Notes: a model not told the origin generated them from the letters alone. A DNA stretch of 43,106 nucleotides from Muribaculaceae bacterium (GCA_023662835.1 JAMPII010000016.1:1-43106), one strand, 5' to 3'; counted from the first letter of the stretch, positions 33,333-43,003 are shown. Made by a program: numbers and translations.

Positions 33333-36300
33333 TTAATCCATTGGAATTGTTTCCTGCATATAGATGGCGTCGAGGCTCCACATTGCGGCATCGTTTGTGC
33401 TTATGGGGTCAGCTTCGTCGAGATTTGCAGGTACTGCCGGCACAGTTATCTTTGTTATTTTCATTCGTGGGGCATCGGCGTTTTCCGAGCGTGTAAGAAG
33501 TTCAGTCCAGGCTTCGGAAGCGAGTTTTTTATCGCCGCGTTTCCATGCTGAATAGGCTTGTAGTCGCGACACACGGAATCGGTTGTGAGTCAGCTCAAGA
33601 GCTTTCTGTTTGTAGTTTGTAGCGTGCTCCAGCCAAGCGTCTTCCCAAGCCGGATCAGGAATTACTTCCATCATTTCGTTCATGATTTCAAAGCCGCCCA
33701 TGATTGTCATCAAATGATTGGTTGTTTGCAGTTTGGGGTCGCATTCCGTGGTGATTATGCCTGTAGCGGGATCGTAGCCCAGAGCGAGCGGGCCGGTGAA
33801 TAACCGACTGGGGAGTTTGCAAATGCTTTTCATGCCGGCTATAATTTTGTCGCGGTAGGCGGTGTTGCCTGTGCGCTCCCATTCTGTCATCCAGTTACCG
33901 GCATAGGCTAGCCAATCGGGGCCAAAACGTAAACGGGCAGGGGACGTGCATGGGTACAACTCTCGAGGCTCGGCAAGGCGCATCGGGTCGAGGGTGTAGA
34001 GCTTTTGGTCGCTGTCGGTAACGTCGGTCATAAGGTCGCCGAGACGCTCGTCGGCGGTTAGATAATACATTATTCGGTTGAAGGCGGCCTGACTGATTCG
34101 GGCTTCTTTCGCGCCGCAACCCCAGTGGCTCACATTATGGCGCGATCCAAGTCCAGCGTTTGGTCCGATGTGATAAACGTCGACTTCGGAAGCGTGGCGA
34201 GTCATTGCAGTGGCCATTCGCCAAAGATTAGGGTCGCCTGTGCGCAAGAATTGATACCATAGCCAGAGATTCGATGCCAGTTCGGTATTGTCCCATGCAT
34301 ATCCGCCAACGTCGTATTTCCAGCAATGGCGCACGGGGTCGTAGGCGTGCATGAAGTCGCCGTAGTGCCAGAATCCGTACCAGCGGTTCTGGTCGATAGC
34401 GGTATTGTAGAAGCTGGCGTAGTCGTCGAGCCGGGCTTCAACTTCGGCACGGGCTGCTGTTGATCGGTCGGGCAAGCTCCAGATGCCGAAAGCCTTTCGG
34501 CGGTGGAGATAGTCGGGGGTAGGCAACAGTACGCTCTCGGAGTTAACGCCTTGAGCAATTGCAGCGAAGTTGGCTTTGCCGCTGAAGCCCTTGTCGGGGC
34601 GAATGGTGATTGTTGATGTGCGCGCAACGCCGTAGGGGGTGCTCATACCTTCTTGAACGTCCTCGTAGCTTGAGTTAAGTCCGTGGGCACGAACGTCGTA
34701 ATGGCGCAGATCCATGGCTTCGGCATCGGGATTCCAAAGCCATGCAGTGATAGTGGCAATCGAGTCGCGGGCGCCATTGACTTCCAGGCCTGACGGACAC
34801 GATTGCCAGAAATCTTTCATGCCGACAGCCATGCCTCCGCTCACGTCGCCTAAATAAACACACCCTTGAGCACGAGAGCCGCTGTAGGTGCCCAACCAGG
34901 GCGATTTGGCAGTGGCACGTTTCCGAATAGTGAAACCGTCAGGCCCGTTCTGTGATAAGCGGAAGCCGTCCCATTGCGCCCATTCATCGATGAGTTTCTT
35001 GCCTGCGGGATCGAATTCGCTGTAGTCGGGCACACGTTTCCCTTCCATTTGGGTGATTTGCATAAGTGGCGTGCGTTTGTTCTTCGACGAGGGATGAGCA
35101 AGCACTCGTCGGCCAACAAGCGGCTGAACTGGTTCGCTCCATACGCCACCATCCTGAGTGGCGAATGCAACATGACGGTTGTATGGTAGTTCGCGCATTG
35201 GCACCTCGTATTCTACGCCAAGCGACTTTATGAAATCCTTTTCCTGGTCGCCGTCGAAAATGAACGTGTGGGTCATCTTAATGTCGGGACAACCGGCATA
35301 GAAATAGAGCCGTACCGTCCAGGGAAGCCACTGGCGACCATCTGCCGTGCGGTGTACGCCGGTGAGTTTCACAACAGCCTTCTCCGAGCCGTTTCGTTCT
35401 ATTACGGCTTTGGCAACACGGCTTGTCAAGGCGGTGGTTGTAACGACATCGCCGTCGGGCACATCCTGAACTGATGCGACCAAACGCGCAGCGCCTCCAA
35501 CTTTTATATTCCCGAGAGTAATGCTGTCAATTAGGTTGCAGCCCTGTTTTTGCGGAATATAAACGCGTGTGTCGCCGGCTTGAACGGTGATAACGCCGTT
35601 TGACACACTAGCCAACATTGAAGGCTTGGCAGGGCTTTTCTTTTTCGAATTGTCAACGTGAACCTTCAAGTTGTTAGCGCCGGCCGGCACTGTAGTGGCC
35701 ACAGCCGCCCATTTTACCGAGCCGTCGGGCCAATACGATAATGGCCAACTTTCAACGGGAATAGTTGCGCTGTCGGATACGAGTGACAGCGTAGTTGATT
35801 TGGTTACGGTTCCTGCGTCGAATGGGACACCGAAAGTTACGGGCGCGTCGGCTGTTGGCTGGGATCCAATCCAGTTGAGGGGTACGTCGTTTTCCTGCAA
35901 TGGCTCGCAGCAGTAGCTGAAGTTGGTTAAACGTGTACGACTAAGTGTGGTGCGAAAAGCGAACCATCCTTGTGTCAGAGGGTCGGGGTCGCGGAAGTCG
36001 ACAAGACGTTTCCCATCGATAAAGTATTGGGTGCGAAGGCCGTCGGTTGTTATCTTTATATGATACCATTTGCCGGGTTTGAGCAAATTGTCGGCATCGG
36101 TGTATTCCTTGATTATAGCGGGACGGTATTCAGCGGAGTCGATTCCTCGTTCGTCGCCGTTGTATCGGCGGAAACGGGTTGTAGTATTGTTGTTTCCACC
36201 ATAACCCAAGTAGTAGAGTTTCAGGGCATAGCTGTTTACAAACTTACCTCCGCGTTGATTAAGGCGCTTCCATATATCGGCGGCTTTCGGGTCGGAAGCC

Positions 36301-36602
36301 ATCCAGAAACAGTTGAGGTCGCTGAGGCGGTCACCTTCGTTTTCCGAAACGACCTGAGCATCGTACTCGATTATGGTTCGGCCCGACATTTTTTCCTTGC
36401 GCCACAAGCTCAACCCTTTCGGGGCAGTTATCTCGACCGTATCGCCATGGAAAACAACGGAGTGAGGGCCTTCTGACTCGACACGCCAGAACTTATTAAA
36501 CTCTTTTTTATTCAATCCGCTTGGAGCTTTTTCAGAAGCCAGAGCGGAAATAATGGCTACGGCACACGCCAATGTGGCGCACAGCCTGTAACGTAATTTC
36601 AT
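33333..36602 (-). CDS. Secreted DUF6250 plus PL26-like rhamnogalacturonan exolyase
   Basis: 1089 residues. A signal peptide (about 1-23) is followed by a DUF6250 laminin-G-like domain (about 29-230; WRVESEGPHSVVF, IIEYDAQVV, KLYYLGYGGNNNTTTRFRRYNG, GKWYHIKITTDGLRTQYFIDGKRLVDFRD, GWFAFRTT). Next come the PcRGLX-like domains of PL26: a RIFT-like barrel starting VTFGVPFDAG and then a long (alpha/alpha)-helical region (WYGFWHYGDFMHAYD, GGYAWDNTELASNLWLWYQF, DVYHIGPNAGLGSRHNVSHWGCGAKEAR). PL26 enzymes release units from the end of rhamnogalacturonan I. It is likely periplasmic or surface-exposed. No SusCD pair or other CAZymes surround it. Confidence 0.8.
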   Translation of the reverse strand: MKLRYRLCATLACAVAIISALASEKAPSGLNKKEFNKFWRVESEGPHSVVFHGDTVEITAPKGLSLWRKEKMSGRTIIEYDAQVVSENEGDRLSDLNCFWMASDPKAADIWKRLNQRGGKFVNSYALKLYYLGYGGNNNTTTRFRRYNGDERGIDSAEYRPAIIKEYTDADNLLKPGKWYHIKITTDGLRTQYFIDGKRLVDFRDPDPLTQGWFAFRTTLSRTRLTNFSYCCEPLQENDVPLNWIGSQPTADAPVTFGVPFDAGTVTKSTTLSLVSDSATIPVESWPLSYWPDGSVKWAAVATTVPAGANNLKVHVDNSKKKSPAKPSMLASVSNGVITVQAGDTRVYIPQKQGCNLIDSITLGNIKVGGAARLVASVQDVPDGDVVTTTALTSRVAKAVIERNGSEKAVVKLTGVHRTADGRQWLPWTVRLYFYAGCPDIKMTHTFIFDGDQEKDFIKSLGVEYEVPMRELPYNRHVAFATQDGGVWSEPVQPLVGRRVLAHPSSKNKRTPLMQITQMEGKRVPDYSEFDPAGKKLIDEWAQWDGFRLSQNGPDGFTIRKRATAKSPWLGTYSGSRAQGCVYLGDVSGGMAVGMKDFWQSCPSGLEVNGARDSIATITAWLWNPDAEAMDLRHYDVRAHGLNSSYEDVQEGMSTPYGVARTSTITIRPDKGFSGKANFAAIAQGVNSESVLLPTPDYLHRRKAFGIWSLPDRSTAARAEVEARLDDYASFYNTAIDQNRWYGFWHYGDFMHAYDPVRHCWKYDVGGYAWDNTELASNLWLWYQFLRTGDPNLWRMATAMTRHASEVDVYHIGPNAGLGSRHNVSHWGCGAKEARISQAAFNRIMYYLTADERLGDLMTDVTDSDQKLYTLDPMRLAEPRELYPCTSPARLRFGPDWLAYAGNWMTEWERTGNTAYRDKIIAGMKSICKLPSRLFTGPLALGYDPATGIITTECDPKLQTTNHLMTIMGGFEIMNEMMEVIPDPAWEDAWLEHATNYKQKALELTHNRFRVSRLQAYSAWKRGDKKLASEAWTELLTRSENADAPRMKITKITVPAVPANLDEADPISTNDAAMWSLDAIYMQETIPMD

Positions 36603-36634
36603 GGATATATTAGTTATTTGAGGTTATTACGTCG

Positions 36635-36642
36635 CAAATATA
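36635..36642 (-). promoter_or_regulatory. -7 box before the PL26-like gene, with A9 spacer
   Basis: TATATTTG on the minus strand (36642-36635), 33 nt from the ATG. Nine consecutive T (plus strand, 36646-36654) lie just upstream of it, where the -7/-33 spacer would be. No TTTG is at the normal -33 distance. Confidence 0.45.
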
Positions 36643-36764
36643 CGATTTTTTTTTGCAATTATTTTTATTTCCGAAATTGGACGCGGATTGAATCTGCAAA
36701 AACATTTACCGGGAATATGTGTTCTAATATTGATATGAGTTTAACGTAAAACACATAAAATATT

Positions 36765-38516
36765 ATGGCAACTACAACAACACGTAAAGAGATTTGGGAT
36801 AATGATGGTTCGATACTCGGTAATGCACCGCGCTGGGCTACCTATCGTAAACAATTGGATTCGGAGTTTCCGGCGCCTTACCGCGGAGGTCACGATTCGC
36901 TGGCCGATTCGATGAAGAAGGCTGTTGAGATGATTGATCAATTGCGTCCGGCTCCCGGCGGAAAGGCATTCCTTGGCAATAGTTCAAAACTGGATTATAC
37001 GTATCCGGAGGTTAAAAATAAAAGGATTCCGGAAAAGCCGGAGTCGCTCGATAAAGTCATGGCTGATTGTGTTAAGTTGTTCAACGGAATGCCAGACGTT
37101 TCGAGCCCGCTGACGATGTCGAACGTTTGGCCGCAGCCTAATAATGCCAGTATCATTGCTTCGATGCTGCCTTTGGTGTTTGCGCCAAATATCATCGAAG
37201 GGGAGTATGCCTGGAATGTTCACAAGGCTGAGCTTGAAAGCGGCGGTATGCTGGCCGACCTGTTTGGCTGGGAGCCAACAAAAGCAGGAGCCGTATACAC
37301 TTACGGAGGATCAGGCTGTTGGTTGTATGGCTTGAAGTATGCGATTACGCGCGTGCTACCCAATTCGCGTGAAAAGGGTGTTAGAACCGACGGTAAGGTT
37401 CTGGTTTCTGCTCAGGCTCACTATTGCCGCCAGAACGCAACCGATTGGTCGGGTCTTGGCATGGACAATGTCGTCGTAATTCCTACCGACCCTCAGAACA
37501 ACCAAATGGATATGAATGTGCTCGAAGCAACACTGAAAGGCCTGACAGAAAAAGGCATACCTGTAATTGAAGTTGTTTGTACGATGGGTACTACAGATGC
37601 GTCCGTCTTCGACCCTATCGCCGACGTGCGCCGTTTGCTTGATAAATACCCGAACAAGGCTCCTTACGGTAAAGCTCTGCTGTATGCCGATGCCGTTTGC
37701 GGTTGGTCGTGGCAGGTGTTTAAGAACTACGATTTTGAGAAGAACCCACTGGGCTTCTCCGCTGGCGCGCTTAATGTGATCCGCAAAAATTATGAACAAA
37801 TCAAAGGAGTTCGCTACGCTGATGCCATTGGAGTCGATTTCCATAAGTTTGGTTTCTCGCCATATGTAAGCTCATGTTTCGTTTACCGCGACGCAGCTGA
37901 GTTTGAGAATTTGCTTCGTCGAGGCTCGTATGCCTATTTACAGGAGGTTACTCCGTATAACCCAATGTTCTATACTTTGGAAGTATCGCGTACGGCATCC
38001 GGTTCTATGGCCGGCTGGGCAACACTGAAGTATTTGGGCATTGAGGGCTTGCAGGCTGTGCTGGGAGGCATTCTGGAAGTTCGCTTGTATATGGATTCGC
38101 TTGTCGAGCAGCAACCCGATATGGTTATGTGTGACGCCGATGACACCGGATTTATTTCGCTGTTCCGTGTATATCCTAAGGGCACCGATGCCCGCGAGCA
38201 GTTTGCCCGTGAACTCAACGATCGAAACTATCGTGCCGATTTGATACGCAACAACCAGTTCCAACAGGCTGTTGGAGAAAAAATGTTCCATTGGTATCTG
38301 GAAGGACACAAAATCAATGGCAAACCGACGCCACATATCGCATACTCGACAGGATTCCGCAACGCTTCGTGGAACGAGTCGGGAGCTGATGCGGAAGGAA
38401 ATGTATATGCTCTGAAGACCTACCCGATGAACGTTTACAATAACCCGGCCGTCATGGATCATGTGATCGAATGTGTGCTCGCAGCCCGCGACGCCGTTGA
38501 GGAAGAAATGAAATAG
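36765..38516 (+). CDS. Group II PLP-dependent amino-acid decarboxylase
   Basis: 583 residues. The group II core has FGWEPTKAGAVYTYGGSGCWLYGL (phosphate-binding region), VSAQAHYCRQ with the ring-stacking His219, VCTMGTTDAS, YADAVCGWS with the pyridine-binding Asp309, and GVDFHKFGFSPYVSS with the PLP lysine Lys361. At 583 residues it is longer than GadB (about 460-480) and closer in size to bacterial tyrosine or aromatic decarboxylases, but I cannot assign glutamate, aspartate, tyrosine or another substrate. It is 24 nt upstream of an amino-acid antiporter gene, so an amine/amino-acid exchange system for acid stress or energy is likely. Confidence 0.85.
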   Translation: MATTTTRKEIWDNDGSILGNAPRWATYRKQLDSEFPAPYRGGHDSLADSMKKAVEMIDQLRPAPGGKAFLGNSSKLDYTYPEVKNKRIPEKPESLDKVMADCVKLFNGMPDVSSPLTMSNVWPQPNNASIIASMLPLVFAPNIIEGEYAWNVHKAELESGGMLADLFGWEPTKAGAVYTYGGSGCWLYGLKYAITRVLPNSREKGVRTDGKVLVSAQAHYCRQNATDWSGLGMDNVVVIPTDPQNNQMDMNVLEATLKGLTEKGIPVIEVVCTMGTTDASVFDPIADVRRLLDKYPNKAPYGKALLYADAVCGWSWQVFKNYDFEKNPLGFSAGALNVIRKNYEQIKGVRYADAIGVDFHKFGFSPYVSSCFVYRDAAEFENLLRRGSYAYLQEVTPYNPMFYTLEVSRTASGSMAGWATLKYLGIEGLQAVLGGILEVRLYMDSLVEQQPDMVMCDADDTGFISLFRVYPKGTDAREQFARELNDRNYRADLIRNNQFQQAVGEKMFHWYLEGHKINGKPTPHIAYSTGFRNASWNESGADAEGNVYALKTYPMNVYNNPAVMDHVIECVLAARDAVEEEMK

Positions 38517-38540
38517 TACTTGTTTTTTAAAGGTATAGTT

Positions 38541-40151
38541 ATGAGTACCAAACAACAACCCAAGCCGGAACTGACGTCGTCGGGGCGGAAGAAGGTGGTT
38601 TCGACAGCTCGAGGAACTATCACAATGACCGCCATGGCCATTCTGATCATAACCTCAATATTGAGTTTACGAGGATTGCCATCGGAGGCTAAATTCGGCG
38701 TTCAGTCGGTGTTCTACTATATTTTTGCAGCGGTAGTTTTCCTTCTGCCGTACTCTCTTGTCTGTGCAGAGCTAGCGTCGACCTACACTCGCTCCGGGGG
38801 TCTTTACCGATGGGTATCGGAGGCTTTTGGACCACGATGGGGCTGGACTGCCATGTATTTGGAGTGGCAGACAATTATAATCTGGTTCCCAACCGTGCTG
38901 ATGTTTGGCGCGGCATCGTTAGCCTACATTTTCTGGCCCGACAGTTTCGATGCCAAGCTGGCCTCAAACAAAGTTTACACGCTGATAATCGCACTGCTTA
39001 TTTATTGGGGCGTGACACTCAATTCGTTCCGCGGCATGAAAGCGGCCAATCGGCTAAGTACGCTGGGAGGCTTGTGGGGCACGATTATTCCAGGCGCGAT
39101 ACTGATACTGCTCGGCATTGTATACGTTTGCATGGGTAAGACAATCGATCTTAAGCCGATGCCGTTTTTTCCTGACTTTTCAAACTTGAGCACGATTGTA
39201 TTAGCCGCATCGATATTCCTGTTCTACGGTGGTATGGAGAGTCAGGCTGTGCACATCAACGATATGCGTAATCCGGCCCGCGATTTCCCACGTGCGGTGT
39301 TCCTTTCGATAGCAGTGACTGTTCTGGTGTATGCCGCAGGAACATTAATTATCGGAATGGTGATACCTACAGAAAACATCAACTTGCTACAATCGCTACT
39401 GGTGGCTTATAAGAAACTGTGGGCATCGTTCGGACTGAACTGGCTGGGCAATGTTATCGCTCTGATGATTATGATCGGTGTCATTGGTCAGGTTAGTGCT
39501 TTGGCCAATGGGCCTTCGACCGGCTTGATGGCTGTTGCGCAGTCGGGCTATCTTCCCCGAAAATTACAAACCGTTAATGCCAAGGGTATCAACAAATCGA
39601 TACTTATAATCGCCGGATCGTTTGTTTCCGTTCTTACTCTTATTCTATTGGTTTTGCCAACAGTTGAGTCAGCCTACCAGATTATGTCGCAAATGGCTAC
39701 AATTATTTATCTTATCATGGTGCTGATGATTTATGGAGCGTTTATCAGGTTGCGCCGCACACAACCGGGCAAAAAGCGCGGGTTCCGTGTCCCGGGCGGT
39801 AAGATAGGAGAATGCATGGTTTGCGGTTTGGGCATTCTAGGCGCGCTTGCAGCCCTGTTGCTTAGCTACCTTCCGCCATCGCAAATCCAAACCGGAAGTC
39901 CTGTCGTTTACATCGGCATACTGCTGCTTGGCGTAGGAGTATTTGTTGCGTTGCCATTAGTTGTTTACGCCGTGCGCAAACCGTCGTGGCGTAACCCTAA
40001 TGCCCACTTCTACCCCTTCGACTGGCAAATTGAGGGGCGAAAACCTTCGGAAGTATCGAAATGGGCGCCCGGATATGAGCCTAGTGAACAAGAAGTTGAA
40101 GCTGCCGAAAGCGACGCCATATCAAGTCATGGAAAGACACCCCATACCTAA
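38541..40151 (+). CDS. APC-superfamily amino-acid permease/antiporter (GadC-like)
   Basis: 536 residues with about 12 membrane helices. The first helix has ITMTAMAILIITSILSLRGLP, and later segments are LVCAELASTYTRSGGLYRWVSEAFG, YLEWQTIIIWFP and FYGGMESQAVHINDMRNPARDFPRA, typical of the glutamate:GABA antiporter branch. The ATG at 38541 (MSTKQQPK) is preferred to 38520. The polar C-terminal tail (about 470-536) recalls the GadC pH plug, but its role is inferred. The partner enzyme is the decarboxylase directly before it. Confidence 0.88.
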   Translation: MSTKQQPKPELTSSGRKKVVSTARGTITMTAMAILIITSILSLRGLPSEAKFGVQSVFYYIFAAVVFLLPYSLVCAELASTYTRSGGLYRWVSEAFGPRWGWTAMYLEWQTIIIWFPTVLMFGAASLAYIFWPDSFDAKLASNKVYTLIIALLIYWGVTLNSFRGMKAANRLSTLGGLWGTIIPGAILILLGIVYVCMGKTIDLKPMPFFPDFSNLSTIVLAASIFLFYGGMESQAVHINDMRNPARDFPRAVFLSIAVTVLVYAAGTLIIGMVIPTENINLLQSLLVAYKKLWASFGLNWLGNVIALMIMIGVIGQVSALANGPSTGLMAVAQSGYLPRKLQTVNAKGINKSILIIAGSFVSVLTLILLVLPTVESAYQIMSQMATIIYLIMVLMIYGAFIRLRRTQPGKKRGFRVPGGKIGECMVCGLGILGALAALLLSYLPPSQIQTGSPVVYIGILLLGVGVFVALPLVVYAVRKPSWRNPNAHFYPFDWQIEGRKPSEVSKWAPGYEPSEQEVEAAESDAISSHGKTPHT

Positions 40152-40196
40152 CCGGTAGGTTGCACTACTTTGCAATCCCTAAAACATGAACCAAGA

Positions 40197-40238
40197 TGGG
40201 CTGTGCCACAGATAAATCGTGACTCAGCCCACTTTTTT
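40197..40238. terminator. Terminator between antiporter and EEP gene
   Basis: TGGGCT (40197-40202) pairs with AGCCCA (40226-40231), with inner CAC/GTG pairs, followed by six T (40233-40238). It serves the plus-strand unit; the convergent gene ends at 40243. Confidence 0.65.
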
Positions 40239-40242
40239 GCGG

Positions 40243-41271
40243 TTATGGGAGTTGGAATTCGATTAAAAGGCCGCGGTGGTCAGTTGGCCATACGGCCAGA
40301 GGTGTAAAAATTGTGTCGTCGCTGTTGTCGCTAACTCGTAAGCTACGGCATATTGATTTATCAGGGCCTAACAAGGAGGCTTTTACGGCTTTCAGCCCGG
40401 AATCACCGTGGTAAAACACATAGTCTATTCGGTCGCGTTCGTCAGCTTCAGGAGCCCATGTCAGTTTATCGACAGCTACATTGTCGTTCGATGCGGGGAA
40501 TGTGAATCCGGGATGTGTGAGCGGATTGGGATGAACAACGCGGTAGGAGTCGGCATAACCGGCCTGCTCGAGCAACGTCGTGCAAGTCCAGGGCACAACA
40601 AAGCCGTGATGGTCATACAGGTTTGCGGTAGCGTCGATCCAATCGAGGTGGGACGGCTCGTTGAAATCGCCGGCAACAATCACATGCCTTCTTTTGGCAA
40701 CTTCACCGCGAGCAGCTTCAATAAACTTTCGGATGCCGTCGTCGCGGCGCGACATGTCGTTACGCCGCAAAATATCTTCGACCGTCGAAGGTATGGGACA
40801 AGGCTCCCATGTTGAACCGTCATAGCCTCGCACGTTATAATATGCGTCGTCCTTATAGTCGAGATGAGCCGAGAAGAATGTGAATTTCTGACCGTTTATT
40901 GTTGTTTGCGCGCTGACAATGGAACCTCTCACGCCGGCACTGTCGGGATAGTGTCTGGCGAGGTTACAAAGCGGAGTAAGAGAAAGAATTTCCGTTTGCT
41001 GCATCTGCGCACCATAATATTTTACTCCACGGAGTTCAAGAGCTTCCAACAGATTTTTATGAATGGGATTGCTCTCACTCGAGTTTATTTCATTTAGCGA
41101 AACTAAATCAGGCTTATGCCGTGCAATCTCGTCGGCCATAGCTTCGAACCCACCTTCAATTTTACCGGTGTTCATCCACACATTCAACTGCATTACTTTC
41201 ACGTTTGACTGAGCCAAGGAGCATGACGCCTCAAAAATCAACAAAGTTAGAAAAAAGCATATACTTTTCAT
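40243..41271 (-). CDS. Second secreted EEP-family hydrolase
   Basis: 342 residues. A signal peptide (about 1-20, CSLAQ) precedes the EEP fold: VKVMQLNVWMNTG, DLVSLNEINSSESN (metal Glu), FFSAHLDYKDDAYYNVRG, VAGDFNEPSHLDW (Asp/Asn), DRIDYVFYHG and WPTDHRGLLIEF (Asp-His). The catalytic set is complete. It belongs to a different subgroup than the EEP protein after metK. Substrate unknown; phosphodiester hydrolysis outside the cytoplasm is the safe reading. Confidence 0.9.
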   Translation of the reverse strand: MKSICFFLTLLIFEASCSLAQSNVKVMQLNVWMNTGKIEGGFEAMADEIARHKPDLVSLNEINSSESNPIHKNLLEALELRGVKYYGAQMQQTEILSLTPLCNLARHYPDSAGVRGSIVSAQTTINGQKFTFFSAHLDYKDDAYYNVRGYDGSTWEPCPIPSTVEDILRRNDMSRRDDGIRKFIEAARGEVAKRRHVIVAGDFNEPSHLDWIDATANLYDHHGFVVPWTCTTLLEQAGYADSYRVVHPNPLTHPGFTFPASNDNVAVDKLTWAPEADERDRIDYVFYHGDSGLKAVKASLLGPDKSICRSLRVSDNSDDTIFTPLAVWPTDHRGLLIEFQLP

Positions 41272-41289
41272 AATAAATCATTTTTTAGG

Positions 41290-41297
41290 CAAATATA
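41290..41297 (-). promoter_or_regulatory. -7 box of the second EEP gene
   Basis: TATATTTG on the minus strand (41297-41290), 18 nt before the ATG. No clear -33. Confidence 0.45.
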
Positions 41298-41310
41298 ATG
41301 AAAAATTGTT

Positions 41311-41318
41311 TAACTTTG
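41311..41318 (+). promoter_or_regulatory. -7 box of the beta-helix gene
   Basis: TAACTTTG on the plus strand, 27 nt before the ATG at 41346, only 13 nt from the divergent -7 box. No clear -33. Confidence 0.45.
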
Positions 41319-41345
41319 CAGCCCAAAACCAACAAATAGAAACGT

Positions 41346-42866
41346 ATGAAAAAATTATTACCTATTCTGACCGCGGGTTTGGCTCTAACAGGCGCCGCAA
41401 AAAATGATGTGTTTACAACTTCGGGCGATGGCAAAGTTTACACATTCGCCGATTTGGCTGCTATCGAAGGCTCCGGTGTGACAAAAATCGACGACAACAC
41501 ATACAAAATGGTGAACGACCTGGAAGTTGAGGCCGCCGACGGTTTGACAATCACTAATAATTTGACTGTACTACTGGGAACCGACGTAGAACTCACCCTG
41601 AAAGGCGGAAATTTCAACTTCGCTCCGGCCGACACAGCCACATTTAAGCCTGCCGAGGCGGGCGTTAAGCCAAAGACAATCCATTTCACTGACATGGTTG
41701 AGCCTCTGGAAATCAAGCATATTCGTATTGAAGGTGCCGGTCTTCGTCTTGGTGGCCCCTACCCTACGTTGGTTGAGAACTGCACTTTCTACGAACATTT
41801 GGCCAACAAATCCAACTATGCAGTCTCTTTTGTAGGCCAAAGTGTTGGCAATATTGTTCGCAATTGCTTGTTCGTGCGCAGCAACCTGTCGGCCATCGGT
41901 GCCGGTTCGAATGTCGCGGCCGGCGTGACAATCGAGGACAACCTGTTTGAAGATTGCTCAACAGCTAACCGCAACTATCCGGTAATCAACGAGGTGCCCG
42001 CAGCCGCAAACGGTCCGATTATCATTCGCCGTAACACAATCAAAGGTGGTATGCGAACAATGCCCGGAGCAATATCAATATCAAATATGATGTCGATGCT
42101 CGGCGACCATAAAGTGCAAATAGAAGATAACTATATGGACAACAGCCGATACGGAATTAACATTCTCGGCAACTACATGGATATCCGCGTGATAAACAAC
42201 AAAATAATCAATTGCCACTACGAAACTAACGCAATGAATGGTGGTTCAGGTATCACAATCAACTCAACAATCAAGGAAGGCTCCACAGCCCGCCGTACAA
42301 AAGTGCATGTTGAGGGCAATTACATCGATGGAAGCCTTTGGGGCATAACCGTTATCGGTCAAGTATCAGCCAATATAGGACACCTCACCGACCCCTCCGA
42401 CCCCGACTACAACCCCGGACGCAACGTGTTTAAAAACAACGGCAACTCGAAAAAAGAAGATGGCAGCAATCCATGGGATATTTCTACACCCTACGACCTG
42501 TACAACAACACAACAGAAACCCTTTACGCACAGGGCAACACATGGGGCGGCCCCGACCAGACACCTGCCGAAATTGAAAAACGTATCTTCCACAATGTTG
42601 ACGATCCAAACCTGGGCGAGGTAATATTCCTTCCCGCTGCCACAACATCGGGTATAAACAACGTAGATTCCGACAACGTGGTTATAAAATCCAATGGCGA
42701 CGGCTCGTTCTCAGTTGAAGGAACAGAAGCACGAACAACAGTATCAGTCTACGACCTGACAGGCGTATGCCTCTACAATGGAGCTACTGGCGAATCAGTA
42801 CAACTCAATCGCCGCGGCCTCGTGCTGGTTGTCGTGGGCGACAAAGCAACACGTCTGGCTCTGTAA
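41346..42866 (+). CDS. Secreted parallel beta-helix protein with T9SS-like tail
   Basis: 506 residues. Signal peptide about 1-18. The middle (about 110-400) has repeated beta-helix turns (FVRSNLSAIGAG, VTIEDNLFEDCS, IIIRRNTIKGGMR, VQIEDNYMDNSRYGINILGNYMDIRVINNKIINC, VHVEGNYIDGSLWG), as in pectate-lyase-like folds of the DUF4957/DUF5123 kind. The last about 60 residues (TTVSVYDLTGVCLYNG, then RRGLVLVVVGDKATRL) have the shape of a type A Por sorting domain, so export by the type IX system is likely. No catalytic residues could be assigned. Confidence 0.8.
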   Translation: MKKLLPILTAGLALTGAAKNDVFTTSGDGKVYTFADLAAIEGSGVTKIDDNTYKMVNDLEVEAADGLTITNNLTVLLGTDVELTLKGGNFNFAPADTATFKPAEAGVKPKTIHFTDMVEPLEIKHIRIEGAGLRLGGPYPTLVENCTFYEHLANKSNYAVSFVGQSVGNIVRNCLFVRSNLSAIGAGSNVAAGVTIEDNLFEDCSTANRNYPVINEVPAAANGPIIIRRNTIKGGMRTMPGAISISNMMSMLGDHKVQIEDNYMDNSRYGINILGNYMDIRVINNKIINCHYETNAMNGGSGITINSTIKEGSTARRTKVHVEGNYIDGSLWGITVIGQVSANIGHLTDPSDPDYNPGRNVFKNNGNSKKEDGSNPWDISTPYDLYNNTTETLYAQGNTWGGPDQTPAEIEKRIFHNVDDPNLGEVIFLPAATTSGINNVDSDNVVIKSNGDGSFSVEGTEARTTVSVYDLTGVCLYNGATGESVQLNRRGLVLVVVGDKATRLAL

Positions 42867-42903
42867 AGTTATCATATCAAAAATATGTTTCAAAATTGAT
42901 CGT

Positions 42904-42943
42904 AAAAGTAGGGTTGGCAACACTTTCCAGCCCTACTTTTTTG
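42904..42943 (+). terminator. Terminator after the beta-helix gene
   Basis: AAAAGTAGGGTTGG (42904-42917) pairs with CCAGCCCTACTTTT (42927-42940), one G-U wobble, 9-nt loop, followed by more T residues. Confidence 0.85.
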
Positions 42944-43003
42944 TTCGTTTTTCCTTAATTCCATATAAATTTTATGTATGGTCTGAAAAAAATGGCGCAA
43001 AAG

